A DNA stretch of 64,000 nt from positions 112,321,943-112,385,942 of the forward strand of contig CM040429.1 of NCBI GenBank assembly GCA_022702705.1, written 5' to 3'. Source of the stretch: Papilionanthe hookeriana x Papilionanthe teres (Eukaryota > Streptophyta > Magnoliopsida > Asparagales > Orchidaceae). A program made the position numbers and the translations under genes. Positions 45,769 through 57,440 of the stretch are shown in pieces. Position 1 is the first letter of the stretch. Each line of letters starts with the position of its first letter. The notes below the pieces were generated by a model, which was not told the DNA's origin, made no database searches, and saw only the letters and a program-made list of their open reading frames with translations.

Positions 45769-47297
45769 GATGTATGATGTTTGTTTTAGTTGTTGTATTG
45801 ATGTGTTGTGTCACTGTGTACTTTATCTAGTATTTTTTTTTATGATTGTGTGGTGATGTGAACCTTGATAGTATACAGATTGTAGTTGTAATGTTTATCT
45901 GTTATGCATATTTAGGTATTGTTGTAGTTTTATTGTTGATTTCTATGTTGGTGTGTGGTAGTGTGTAATAGTAAACGTTTTTATGTGTATGTTATGTCAG
46001 AGTTTTTATTAGTACGTATTTTTAATTTCAAAAACAGTTAGGAAATTATAAACCATTATTAGAAACTTCTACTTAGGAAAACTACATGTTTAAAATTATT
46101 CAACTTCCACTATCATCTGTTATCTGTATCAGTGTGTTATTTTAGTTGGTGTGTATTTGCTTTGAAAACCTCCACTGCTGTGAAAGTCTTCTGAAATTTT
46201 TACTTTTATTATTATAATAAAACAAAAATAAAAATGTTTTGAAAAACTAAATTTGATTTCATTTTACTCCTGTATTTAAATTGTTATACTTGCATATTAG
46301 GATATTAAAAATTCCCGCAAGCATGATATGTCAGTTTTTATTTCTCACCCATGTATCATTTCTTATACTTAAATGTTTTATCATAATTAAAAATTTAAAG
46401 TTAGGGGGGGATTTTAAAAAAAAAGATTTTCAAAAACCTAAAATTTTATTTGATTCTCAAGAATACTTAAAAATAAATCTTATTTTTCATTGAGAACAAT
46501 TATGTACATGAAGTTATATTAGGGGAACAAAATTTTGAATATAGAAATGAATCAAATAATTAGTTAAAATTTATAGTAATCATGAAAAACTTAAAGTTAA
46601 AATTTTCTTAATGAAGAGGTGTTAAATAAAGTTAAGCTATCTTTAGTAAGAAGTTTTGTATTTTTGGATAAATAGAAGATTTGACTTTTATTCTTCAAAG
46701 CTTAAATTTCTTTTATTGAAGAGTAATTTTCAGATACTATTATTATGATTTTTAAGTGAAAGATGTATATCTGATCTTTATTTTAAATGGAAGGATGAAA
46801 TTCAAAATTATTAAAGGTCTATCCAGATATAGTAATCCTTGCCTTATAAAAAAAAAGTGAAAAATATAGTATATGAAAAGGGAGGAGAAGCTTGAGGATT
46901 TAAGTGCCTAATCAAAAATTGGTTTCATACCTAAAGTTTAAGATATAAGTTCAAAGAAAATCTAAAGCTTAAAGTTGTAATATAGTAAGTAAAATTATTT
47001 TTTAAATAAAGATTTTTAAGTGAAAAAAATAAATGTTTGAATCCTATATTTTGAAAAATCTATAAATATTTCTGAAATAGATAGAGACTTATATTTATCA
47101 TTTTCTTTTACTTAAGAACTTCCTAAACTTTAAGTTGGTTTTAATTACTGAAATTTTTTCTAAATTGGACTATTCCATTTCTAGAACAAAATTTTGTTAT
47201 CTTCCTAAGAAACTCATTACATAATTTGCATGCTAAAATGTTCTATGAGATTAACTCGTCACTTGAGGACAAGTAACATTTTAAGTTTGCGGGATTT
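45769..47297 (+). other. Athila-3 3' UTR, conserved block and polypurine tract
   Basis: About 1.5 kb without a supported gene. CCAGATATAGTAATCC at 46823-46838 and GGAGGAGAAGCTTGAGGA at 46881-46898, with an A-rich purine stretch between, match Athila-2 and Athila-4. Near the end, ACTTGAGGACAAGTAACA (about 47262) precedes the PPT AAGTTTGCGGGATTTT (47283-47297), which abuts the LTR start TGATACACC. Confidence 0.75.
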
Positions 47298-49096
47298 TGA
47301 TACACCTAAAATATATAGTATTTTTATGCACATTTTTACACATATTTTTAATGATATTGCACTTTAATGGAAGGTATTTTGTGTTTTCTTCCAGGTATGA
47401 TGAAAATGGACGGTCATGATGAAAGGGGCAAAATTGGATCAAATTTGGAGCAAAAAAATGAAAATTAAAAAATTTGGCACTGGCGGCTAAGCGCCGCTAG
47501 GCTGACGCTTAGCCGCCACAGTTAAAAATCGAGATTCAAATGGATTTGGCGCCAATTTCAAAGGGGATGGGATGTAAATCATTGTGGTAACATCCATAAC
47601 TTCCTTTGGGTGGCAAGTTTGAATGAAGGGGTGCATTCCTTGGTAGATACATCGAATCTGGACACATTTTGAAGAGACACCAAGACACCTTTTGGTTTAC
47701 TATTTAAATAGAGTCTTAGGAAAGATTTAAGGAGGAAATTTGAGGAGACTCTTCCACTGAATTTTGAAGAGTACTTCCATTGTTCTTACACTGCATTTTA
47801 AAAGTTTTTATTTAGAGTAGGAGTAGAGAGTAGAAAGGAGAAAAGGGTCGGAGTGAAGTATTCTTCTTCCCACTTCTTTTCTTTCTTTTAGTTTAGTTTT
47901 TATTGAAGTCTGAAGTCTGTATTCTGAGTCAACGGAGTTGGGAGACTTGCTCTGAGAAGTAGTTTAGCGAAGAGTCAAAGTTTCAGAGGAACTTCCTTAG
48001 TCCTGTGGAGAGGATTTTCAGATAAGTGTTTACTTTTATTTAGTTTATTTATACTTGTTTTCGTTTATTATTTTTCTTATCATTGTTTTTTAATTTCAAA
48101 TCAATGTGTTTTTATATTTTCTCAATGCATTCTGAGTAGTTTACTTTATATTTTTCTTTCTTAAATGGAGAAGTAATTAATTTAAAGAGAATTGTTGTGG
48201 AAAGTATAAGTGTTTAAAAGTTAGAAGAAGTTGTGAAGATTGATTCTAAAAACTTTGTTTACTTCTTAATTTGGCTTGTTAAGTTGTAAAATTTCTTGAA
48301 ATTATGTAAGATTGTCTCATAAAAGTTAGTAAGAATCACATGAAATTATATGGGTGAGAACTGTAGTCCATATAATTGAATGTAATATTAGAAGATATTT
48401 TTATAAAAGGGAGTAAAATTAGAGGATTTTAGAGTGACGAGCTAAAACTCCCTAATTTGGTTTGAAGTTTTGAGTTTTGTTATGAGAACTTAGCCCCTGG
48501 GTGGTGGGAATCGAGGGAACTCTAGAGTGAGAGACTGGTATCTTCCCTCCCTAACCATGTTCAAAATAATATAAATTTCAAATTAACCTATGTTCTTTAT
48601 AGAACCAAGTAAAGTTAAAGAACACATTTACTTCTATCTGCAACAACAAAAATTTGAATACTTCCACAACAATGCTTTAAGAATTAGTACTACTTCATGA
48701 AAGGAAAGAAAAAAATATTCTAGTTAATAGTATTTTACATCTAGTGTTATTAGTTATTGTAATTTTAATTTCTTGCTTTGCATTGTGTTAAGAAAATTTA
48801 AAAAAAAAGACATATCAACCTTCAAAAATTTTCAAAATCAACACATACTTTTTCGAAAACAATTAATAAAGTAAAAAGATAATTTCTCTGATTCCTTTAA
48901 AGATTTCACATTTCCCCTGTGGATTCGATATATTGGGGCTTAATCAGAAAGTCCTATATTATTTGATAAACGATACGTATACTTGCGTAGTATCCCATAT
49001 TATAAAATCATTATTTTCATATCTTAAATCATCAGCGCATTTTTCCAGCGGAACCAAGTTTCTGGCATCCGTTGCACTTATATCTATCGGGGATCA
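47298..49096 (+). repeat. Athila-3 3' LTR (1.80 kb)
   Basis: Starts TGATACACC and ends GGGGATCA, with short inverted termini TGAT/ATCA. A perfect 12-bp inverted repeat, GGCGGCTAAGCG (47482-47493) and CGCTTAGCCGCC (47506-47517) with a 12-base loop, forms the U3 cassette. The TATA box TATTTAAATA is at 47701. The end carries the Athila block GATACGTATACTTGCGTAGT (near 48972). No coding region is supported. Confidence 0.88.
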
Positions 49097-50444
49097 GGAA
49101 TGCTTCATGCAAAAGGAATTTTTTATCTTATGAATTTTCAATGGAAAATGCTAACATGTCCAATTTGGGTAAGGTTTCATATACATGCATGGTATGCTTA
49201 AATTTTTTAATGTCACGGGATGATGAAGAAATGATTAATTTTCATGTGGGCTCAAATTGAGCCTTTAAAATTGATGTCATGGGCTTTTCAAAATGCATAA
49301 GGGGGTGGGCTTTTTAATATGCATGAGATGATTTTGATTTTTGAAATTGATTATTTTTTAATCAAATTGAATGGGATTGATTGAAATTAGATTTAGACAC
49401 GTTGAACTTTGATGTGAATTTGAAATTGGGCCATTTTGATTGATCATGAAGTTTAATTTAGGGATTTTGGGATTTTAGTTCAAAATTGGGGGTTTTGGTT
49501 CAAAATTGAAATTATGATTTGGGGTTGATTCAATTGGGCTTCAAAATTGGTTTCAATTGAGATTGGTCATGTTTAATTAGAGTTTAGATTTGAAATTAGG
49601 GAAATTTTGGATCAATTCGGTGGAAATTGGAGTTGATTTGGGGATTTAGCAATTTAGGGGTATAATTAAAATTTTGGTCAAAATTGGCTAATTTGGTCAA
49701 AGTTGGCAAATTTGTGACAATTTGGTGATGTGGGAAATTTTCAAATGATTTTTGGGATTGAATTGGGTGAAATTTAGATTTTTGCAATTTTTGGGCATTT
49801 TGGGAGTATTTTGGTAATTTGGCCAATTTTGGTAGGTTTGGGTGATTTTGGACCAATTGGTAGTTTCAAATTGATTTGGGTTTAGTTTGAAATGAATTTA
49901 AGGGTTTTAGTAAATTTTGGGAATTTTATTTTGAGATTTAGGGTTATGGTGGCATTAGGATCTTGGGGTCTTAAGACATGCTTAACCACTTAGGGACTAA
50001 GCCTAGCCAAGTGGCATCCTTTTTATGAACGTTCACATATTGATTCTAGTCATCTTAATCAAATATTAGTCTTGGGACCAACCAGTGAGTTTCTAAAAGG
50101 GTAGAAGGGAATGGTTTAGGGTTCAAAGTTTTGGAACAAGTGAGGGAGTTTTAAGGATCAGGGGTGTTTGTGCATGACCAAGCCCTAGTCACCCAAGGTT
50201 GCCCTAAGTTTAATTATTCTTATGGGAACTCATATTTGAACCTCCACATGTTGGTATTCAACCTTCCAAGTGGTTTGGAGGTTTGTAACCATCTATGTAG
50301 GGTTTTAAGAGAAGCTAGGAAGTGGTTAAAATTTCCAGGTGGTGGGATCCATCTCTAGTCCTCTATGATAGTCACTGGGAAACCCTATGGCTAGATCCTA
50401 ACTACTAAGAGAAAGTTTAGATCTCACCAAAAATGAGGTCAACA
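49097..50444 (-). mobile_element. Tat-3 LTR, U3-side part
   Basis: The reverse complement begins TGTTGACCTCATTTTTGG at 50444 and follows Tat-1 LTR 8734 to about 10515. TTAGGATCTAGCC and GATCCCACCACCTGGAAATT are readable on the minus strand, then a long CCAAAAT/CCCAAAT-rich stretch. With 32546-35857 it makes one LTR split by Athila-3; about 1.2 kb between the two parts is missing. The outer flank is copia RT, so Tat-3 inserted into Copia-1. The expected duplication on this side would be AACCT (50445-50449). Confidence 0.75.
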
Positions 50445-51640
50445 AACCTTAAAGGAGACATCTACATTCATCAACCTGAGGGTTTTGTGGTACATGAAAA
50501 GGAAGAGTCAATTTGCAGACTGAAGAAGAGCCTGTATGGCCTAAAGCAAGCTCCTGGACAGTGGTACAAGAAATTTGATAATTTCATGCACATTGCAATG
50601 TACAGCGGATGTTAGGTAGATCATTTATGCTATGTTAGGCATTTTGACAACTCTTATATTTTTCTACTATTATATGTGGATGACATGTATATTGCAGAGG
50701 CTAGTATTGATGAGATCAATAATCTGAAGAAGTAGATGTCAAAGCACTTTACAATGAAAGATTTGGGAGCTGCAAAGCAAATCCTTAGCATGAGAATTGT
50801 CAGAGATAGATTCAGAGGCATGTTGAGACTCTCTCGGGCTGAGTATGTGAAAAAGTTACTTAGCAGGTTCAATATAGACAATGTCAAATCAGTTTGCACA
50901 CCCTTGAGTAGTCACTTCAGACTCAGCAAGAATCAGTCACCCAAGTCAGAGGAGGAACGAGACTACATGAGTAAGGTTCCTTACGCTTCAGCTACTGGTT
51001 CACTTATATATGTTATGGTTTGCACCAGACCTGATATTGTCTATGCAGTGGGAGTTGTTAGCAGATACATGAGTAATCCTGGAAAGAAACACTGGGAAGC
51101 AGTGAAGTGGATCTTAAGGTACCTAAAGGGCTCTTTAAAAACTTTTTTATGTTTTTAGTAAAGAGTTTAGAGGTATAGGGCTATGTTGATGCAGATCTAG
51201 CTAGAGACATTAATACAGAAGAAGTACTACGGGCTATATTTACACACTTGGTGGCATTGCAGTGTCATGGGGCTCTAATTTGCAGAAGTTAGTTTCTTTA
51301 TCTACTACAGCAGCTGAATATATAGCACTATCAGAGGCTTCTAAGGAGATGTTATGGCTACAAAGCTTCTTGGAGGAATTAGGTAATAAGAATTAGAAGG
51401 GCATTCTCTACAGTTACAGTCAGAGCACCATATTCCTTGTTAGGAATCTAGAATTTTAGTCCAGGACCAAGCAGAATCAGATCAGGTATCTTTTCATACA
51501 GTCATTGTTAGATGAAGGAGAGTTGTTGTTGAGAAAATTGGTGGAAGCAAATACTCTATTGAAATGCTGATTAAGGGTTACACTTAAGAAGCTGAAGTTG
51601 CACAACTTCAGTTGGTATTCTAGCTTGAAGACAGGGTCCT
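50445..51640 (+). pseudogene. Copia-1 reverse transcriptase and RNase H (5' truncated, broken)
   Basis: Ty1/copia pol. LKGDIYIHQPEGFVV opens the fragment, where the Tat-3 insertion cut it. CRLKKSLYGLKQAPGQWYKK and the catalytic LLLYVDDMYIA follow (about 50500-50700). KHFTMKDLGAAKQILSMRI is at about 50742, then YASATGSLIYVMVCTRPDI and WEAVKWILRYLKGS. RNase H is recognised by GYVDADLARD, VSWGSNLQKLVSLSTTAAEY and SEASKEMLWLQSFLEELG. It is broken by stops at 50613, 50733 and near 51156 and by a frameshift around 51210. The copia assignment is certain; the sublineage is not (Tork-like is my guess). Confidence 0.9.
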
Positions 51641-51745
51641 TGAGTTGCAGAGGTGGAGGATATCACATTTCAAAGAAAGAGCAACACTGTCAGTGCAGGA
51701 TATCAGTTTGAGGAAGGAGACGTTGTAGCCTGTGTGTCAGTCTCC

Positions 51746-51757
51746 AAGTGGGAGATT
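51746..51757 (+). promoter_or_regulatory. Copia-1 polypurine tract
   Basis: AAGTGGGAGATT directly before the LTR start TGTAGTG. CAAGTGGGAGATT is the common PPT of plant copia elements. Confidence 0.85.
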
Positions 51758-52338
51758 TGTAGTGTATGTGGAGCCCGGTAAAAAAAAGTGATAAAATACC
51801 TGCTCCCGCCTCCCATTTTTTGAAGAGGCACATCTCTTCCCAAATAATGGGTCCTAGCAAAGTAGAAGATATCAGCAATTAAAAGCGTTGTTTTTGTTCT
51901 CCCTTATATGCTCTTCTTTTGGCTTGGTGCGTTAGGCTTACATAAAAGAAGACAAAGGCGATGCAGAGATAAGATTTTTTTTATTCTGATTTTTTTCTTG
52001 ATTTGGCTTACGGTGAGGCCTTAGAGTGGGGGGAAAAACAATAGTAACGGGTTTGATTCTCCCAACATTTTCTTCCTCCTTCTTTGGTGTGACTATCAAG
52101 TAGAGAGAGCAAGGAGAAGTGAGAGAGAAAGGAAGTGAGAAGTTCTTCTTGTAAGTCGACATGGTGGATGGTGTAAATTCCTCTCAAGTAATAAAATCTT
52201 CTGCAACTCCATGGACGTGGGCAAAATTTACCGAACCACGTAAATCTTTGTATCTTTCCGTGATTGTGTTCTTTTATGGTGTGAATTTTCTCGTTCCTAT
52301 TTTTTGCTTTCTTCATCGATCGTTCTATATACCCAACA
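51758..52338 (+). repeat. Copia-1 3' LTR (581 bp)
   Basis: Starts TGTAGTGTA after the PPT and ends ACCCAACA at 52338, giving TGT/ACA termini. CATGGACGTGGGCAAAATTT and ACCGAACCACGTAAATC at 52210-52250 match the U5 signature seen in many plant copia LTRs. A short open frame at 52161 is part of this signature and not a gene. The bases following the LTR are GCATA. The 5' LTR lies beyond the Tat-3/Tat-1 nest, outside the window. Confidence 0.75.
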
Positions 52339-53841
52339 GCATAAACTAAATATTCAATCCATTGTGAAGAGATTTTATTCATTTTCTTTGATTGTATGAA
52401 CGAGTGTTTACTCCTCGTATGAATGATTATCCAGTTTCTCTCACAGCAAGAGGAGGGGAGAACTTGGATAAGAAGCTTTAAGGCAATATATAATTTGAAG
52501 TAGAGATGTTGTGATTCCATGAGCAAACAACCACAACTTCGAATGTATTTTCCACCTATCTTGTAAAGATACTAGATCTCCAACTTCCCTAAAATATCCA
52601 AAGAGTTTAGCTAATTTCACATTTATTTATCATCTATCCTTCTCATTTGAAAACTAATGTTTTAACATACGCAAAATTTTCAAAGCTTTCTGGGATAAAA
52701 ATGAAGAGGGTTATAAGAAAGCCATACTTGAACAGATTTAATAATTTCTATCCTACACACAATAATCACGATATTGATTTAAATAACAGAAATAAACATA
52801 AATAATTATACAAAATAACTTAACTAACCTACAAAAAAATTTAAGAAATTAAGCAGAGTCACACACTACTGCAAGAGCATTGTGGTACTGTAATGCTAAA
52901 ATTATATATTATAAAAATTTAACTATAGTACAACCCGAGATTAAAAACTAATAGTAAATTACACGGCTATTATACTATAATAAAATAAATTATGAAATAT
53001 ATTAAAAACTAGTATTAAATGACTGATTTAAAAATATGACATTCAAGTTTTATTAACTTTTCCACTTAAATTTACAGATAGATCCCAAACAATGGCGCCA
53101 AAACTTTTGTTGGGGCAGCATAGTGTACTCAAGTACACTTATTGGTCAAATAGTATAACATTTTAAATAAATATCATTCAACAAGTTACTATGAAAATTT
53201 TTAATGAGCTCATTGATTAAGAGTTCATAACCCTGATGCTATTCAACTAATAAAACTTTTTAATTTTTATGGAAATTATTAAAGATAACACTAAAGGAAT
53301 TTCTATAAAAAATGGCGGGAATATTGATGGTCAGATAACAATCTGTTTTCACTGATGACATTATAGATGAGAAACATCAGAGACTCAAACTAATGGGCAA
53401 GCCTGCCAGTTACTAATTTATTCATAACTGACGGGTGGACCCTGTCAGAAAGTCACGATTCTTGTTAGTATATCATGCCAATGCCGAAAATCACTTATTT
53501 TCCACTTTCCCTTAAACGTGTTTTCTCCGAGCCAATCGGCACCCTAGCTCTTTATTCTTCCTCAATCTCAACTATTTTTCATGTATCTACTCTCAAATCA
53601 AAGGTATACTTGTTTCCACAATTCATATATATTTTTAGAATTCTAATCATTAAATTTCCTATTTTTTAGATTTTAGGGTTTTGAAAATTTTCAAAAATTT
53701 GATTTTATTTTCTATGATTTTGATAATGAATCTCATTCTTATTGTGAGGGTTTAGGTATAGGATAAATTTTACGTGCATATATCGCCCAACTCTAAGGTA
53801 TTTGCACTTATAACAACCGAAATTTTAAATTAATTTTACAT
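52339..53841 (-). other. Non-coding flank with a decayed minus-strand primer site
   Basis: About 1.5 kb without a supported gene. The one recognisable item is at 53083-53115. On the minus strand it reads CCCCAACA (possible LTR end), then AAAGTTT and TGGCGCCATTGTTTGGGA, which is the tRNA-Asp-type PBS with several G-to-A/C-to-T changes. That would make 53108 onward a minus-strand LTR remnant. Nearby, AGTGTAC and GTACACT form a small inverted repeat around 53127-53144. The remainder is AT-rich and unassigned. Confidence 0.4.
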
Positions 53842-53846
53842 ACATG
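53842..53846 (+). repeat. Target-site duplication of Athila-4, left copy
   Basis: ACATG directly before the LTR start at 53847. The same five bases follow the 3' LTR at 63146-63150. Confidence 0.9.
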
Positions 53847-55836
53847 TGACACGCCTAAAATATATACGCTTTTGCTATATCATTTTACTCATTTTTTATG
53901 ATATTACATTTTAAAGGAAGGTATTTTGTATGTTTTTTGGTTTTATGAACAAGAAATGGTGATTAGAGTAAAAGGAAACAAAAACGGTGCAATTTAGAGC
54001 AAAAACGGTGCAATTTAGAGCAAAAATGAGCAAGAAATGAAATTCTGCCCTGACACCTTTCGATAAGTCTTTTGATGTTTAATCTCTTTTACACTTCTTG
54101 CATAATTTTGAATGAGATTACAATTTAAAGAAAGGTTGTTTTTATGCTTATTTTTTAGGGATATATGTTACAAACGCAACGCAACTGAAATGGGGTGAAT
54201 CAGAGCTAAAAAGGAGCTAAACGGAGCAAAACAGTGGAGCTGTGCAGCAATCATCTCGCTGACGGCGACCTTGATCTCGCCGACGACGAGATTTTCCAGA
54301 AAACACCGAAAAGTACCTGAAACGCTCGTCGACAATGAGCTCGAACCCGCCGACGGCGCCCGGAAGGTTCTGGACCGACTTTTGGCGGTTTTTGGCCTAA
54401 ATTCGACGTATTTGGACGCTTTTTCGAAGGGTTGCTTATGGAAAATCTTCAAACTTCGTCCATACTCTTTAAAATGGTGAATATAGGTTAGAAAAGTGAG
54501 GAAAGTAGAGAAAAAATGAGAGGAATGTTTAGGATTCTTAGATTAAGAGTAGAAATGTAGATTTATACCCTTTTGGAGAGATTGGAGAGGAGATTTTGAG
54601 AGAATTTGTAAGGGATTTCACTAGCATTGGATGGATCACCGGGAGACTTTATGGGAGAGATCTTCATCTTTCTTTCAAAGGGAAAAAGCTAAGTACTGTT
54701 CTTCATTATCTTATAATTTTTTAAACATTTATTTAGTGGATTTGCTTTGTTTAAATGAAGTTTCTGTTGTGTTTTCTTTGTGCTTTGTGGCGTATCTCTC
54801 TTACTTTTTCTTTTTCTTTGGAAATAGCGGCATGAGAAGATTATGTCATTATTTTCCTTTTGCTTTTATTTTGTAATGAGTAGAAATCATGTTTAGGATT
54901 TTGTGATGCATGGTAGAAGTAAATTTAATTATAAATGTGATGGTTTATACTTGCACTTAATTTACATTGCAATTAAGGCCTGTTGTAATGTTAAAATTTG
55001 TTGTGAAAACATAGGATCCGAGAGGGTTATGCTTTCTACAACTAAGTACGAACCACATTCAAATTCCATAGATGGTAAAGTTCATGGGGATTGAATGCAA
55101 ATAAATAGGGAAATAATATTAATCGGACGTAGAATTGGAGATTTTAGAGTGACAGGCTAAAATCCTCAATTCAGTCCTATCATTTGGGTGCTGAAGTGTA
55201 GATTGTTAGGCCTCAGGTAAGGGGAACGTGGGAGCTCCGAAGTGAGAGCCGGTATCCTCCCAGCCTAGCCGCAGATTCAATAACCAAGCAAAGGATTAGT
55301 CAATGTTCTTTATGTCCGGACCAAAGGGTAAAGAATATGATTGCTCCTATTTAGCACATACAATATTAAATGCATCTCATGCCTATACATTATCCATTTC
55401 ATTACATAGGAATAGTAGTTTTTATTATCTTAAAATTCTATAAACCAATTCATCCAAAAAGGGTTATCTTTAGCATTATTATTTGCATTTAGTTGTAGTT
55501 ACTATCTTTACATTTAACACTTGCATTTAGGAGTAGTTGCAAGATAAAACACAATTTTAATCGACATTCCAAACTAAGGACTATTAATAATAGACTAGAA
55601 TTTGACTAAAGACCTCTTACTTCACTTCTTCGTGGGATCGATACTGGGGTTTTAAAAAAAAAAACTCTATATTACTTAAAACGATATGTATACTTGCGTA
55701 GTACCCCTAGTGTGTAAAATATTTTCTAATTTTTATATCATTTAAGATTTTGCACACTAGCCGCTATTTATAAATCGGGTCAAATTTTTGGCCGTCTTTT
55801 GGAAGTTAACTTACTGCGTAATTGCGGGTCGGGTTA
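53847..55836 (+). repeat. Athila-4 5' LTR (1.99 kb)
   Basis: Starts TGACACGCC and ends GGGTCGGGTTA. The GC-rich U3 cassette is at 54255-54362 (CTGACGGCGACC, CTCGCCGACGACGAG, CCGCCGACGGCGCCCGG). The phrase ACGGTGCAATTTAGAGCAAAA is doubled at 53973-54021 but single in the 3' LTR. The late part holds GATCGATACTGGGGT and GTATACTTGCGTAGTACCCC. Open frames on the minus strand recur in the other LTR simply because LTRs are copies. Confidence 0.92.
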
Positions 55837-55842
55837 AGTTTT

Positions 55843-55860
55843 TGGCGTCGTTGCCGGGGA
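55843..55860 (+). promoter_or_regulatory. Athila-4 primer binding site
   Basis: TGGCGTCGTTGCCGGGGA, six bases after the LTR, complements the plant tRNA-Asp 3' end with one change (T for C). Confidence 0.88.
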
Positions 55861-55998
55861 AGCTTCGGTAAGAACTTTAGAAGAATTTTAGTTGAATTAA
55901 TTAGGCTTAGATTTGGAAAACTGTAGTGTCATAAAAACTCTTTTTGTGTGAAAAGTGTTTTTATATAAAAAAGTGTTTAAAATAAAAATTATTTTTAT

Positions 55999-57440
55999 GT
56001 GAAAATTATGGTGTTCGTGAAAATGTTTGGTAGTGTTGAATATATTTCATTTATTATTTGTTTAATTGTTAATGTATTGTTTGTTATGTTGCGTATGCGA
56101 AACAAAGGATCTGCAGGATTTGTGCCTTATGATCCCGAGTTTGAAAAGAATAAAAAAATAAAAATACAAAAAAGACTCAAAAAACTAGAAATGGAAATGG
56201 AAAACATTTATGATAATAACTTGGAAAATCATCATACTTCATTGAGGGATTACCTAAATCCTACGACAGATGAAATTCACTCTAGTATACAAAACCCTGT
56301 CGTAGAAGCTGACTCGTTTGAAATAAATCTTGAGATTATCCAACTGGTGCAGAACAATCAGTTTGGGGGAACTCCTTTAGAGGATCCCTATTTACACTTA
56401 TCAAATTTTCTAGAAGTTTTTGCTATATTTCGTTATAACGGTATGTCAGACGATGCTGTTAGACTACGGCTTTTTCCTTTCTCACTAAGGGATAAGGCTA
56501 AAATGTGGTTATACTCTTTAGCATCTGGTTCTATTAAAAATTGGGAGGAGTTAACTCAGAAATTCTTAGCTAAGTATTTTCCACCTTCAAGGACTACTAA
56601 ACTTAGAAATGATATTATCTCATTTTGTTAATATGAAGGAGAATCAATATACGAAGCCTGGGAAATATTTAAGTAACTCCTAAGAAAGTGTCCACACCAT
56701 GCTCTGCCCGATTGGTTAATCATTCAAACTTTTTATAATTGGTTAGTAGGATCCCTTAGGTCTATAATTGATGCTGCCGCTAGTGGATCATTAATGTCAA
56801 AACCATTTGATGAAGCGTATGCATTAATTGAAAAAATGACTACAAATGAATTTCAATGACCCTTTACAAGGGTAAATCATAAAAATGTAGCTAGTATTTA
56901 TGATACAGATACGATTACAATTCTTGCATCTCAGGTTGCCGCAATATCAAGAAAGTTTGACTAATTTGGAATGAACCAACCTCAATTTACTCTTGTAAGT
57001 GAGGAAAGTTCATTAGGGCCTATGATTAATTCTAAATTATCATATGAGACTTTAAATACCATAAAAAACCCGTACTCTAACTTTTACAACCCAGATTGGG
57101 AGAACCATCCTAAATTTAACTGGAATCATACTATTAAAGGAAAATAATCATGCAAATCATAATGGAAGTTGGAATAATCAGGGGAACACAAAGTATAGAC
57201 CTTCATATCCACCGGACTCTAATAATGATCAACAATTTGAGGATAAGAAAATGTCTATGGAAGAAGTGGTATTGCAAATGGGAAACCAGTTGCAAAGTCA
57301 AAATGCTGCGATTAGAAACATAGAGAATCAACTGGGACAAATTGCTAATTCACTTAGCAATAGACACCAAGGAACACTTCCTAGCAATAATGAGATCAAC
57401 CCTAAAGAGAACACTAATGAACAAATAGAAGCTGTCTAAT
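55999..57440 (+). pseudogene. Athila-4 gag (stops, one frameshift)
   Basis: The likely start is the ATG at about 56095 (MRNKGSAGFVPYDPEFEKNK); a longer frame begins at 55999. The core reads QFGGTPLEDPYLHLSNFLEV, AVRLRLFPFSLRDKAKMWLY and NWEELTQKFLAKYFPP. The same frame continues past stops at 56629, 56674, 56857 and 56962, most of which replace Gln, Glu or Trp codons, through HHALPDWLIIQTFYN and SGSLMSKPFDEAYALIEKMT. One frameshift near 57145 leads to an Asn-rich stretch and MGNQLQSQNAAIRNIENQLG (57272 on). So decay is mainly by point stops, and the parent frame was long and intact. It is closely related to Athila-3 gag. Confidence 0.88.

Larger units (their letters stand above)
35858..49096 (+). 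mobile_element. Athila-3: near-complete Athila element, plus strand
   Basis: Layout: 5' LTR lacking its first about 160 bases (35858-37464), PBS, gag, PR, RT-RNase H, integrase, accessory genes A and B, 3' UTR, PPT, 3' LTR (47298-49096). The LTRs differ at roughly two positions per hundred where I compared them, plus deletions of about 45 and 12 bases, so this is a fairly young insertion. It splits the Tat-3 LTR. The base pairs next to the 3' LTR are GGAAT. The partner duplication is lost because the left border is deleted. Coding parts have frameshifts and stops throughout. Confidence 0.88.

Noticed and set aside
35858..49096. Idea that Athila-3 was copied from an already dead template because its LTRs are similar but its genes are broken
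   Set aside because: About two differences per hundred between the LTRs allow enough time for the observed stops and frameshifts after insertion.
52161..52349. Short open frame starting MVDGVNSSQ
   Set aside because: It lies in the U5 of the copia LTR, where this signature sequence is common; it is not a gene.
54168..54452. Minus-strand open frame that is conserved at 61475-61759
   Set aside because: The two regions are the two LTRs of one element, so conservation reflects LTR duplication and not selection on a protein.
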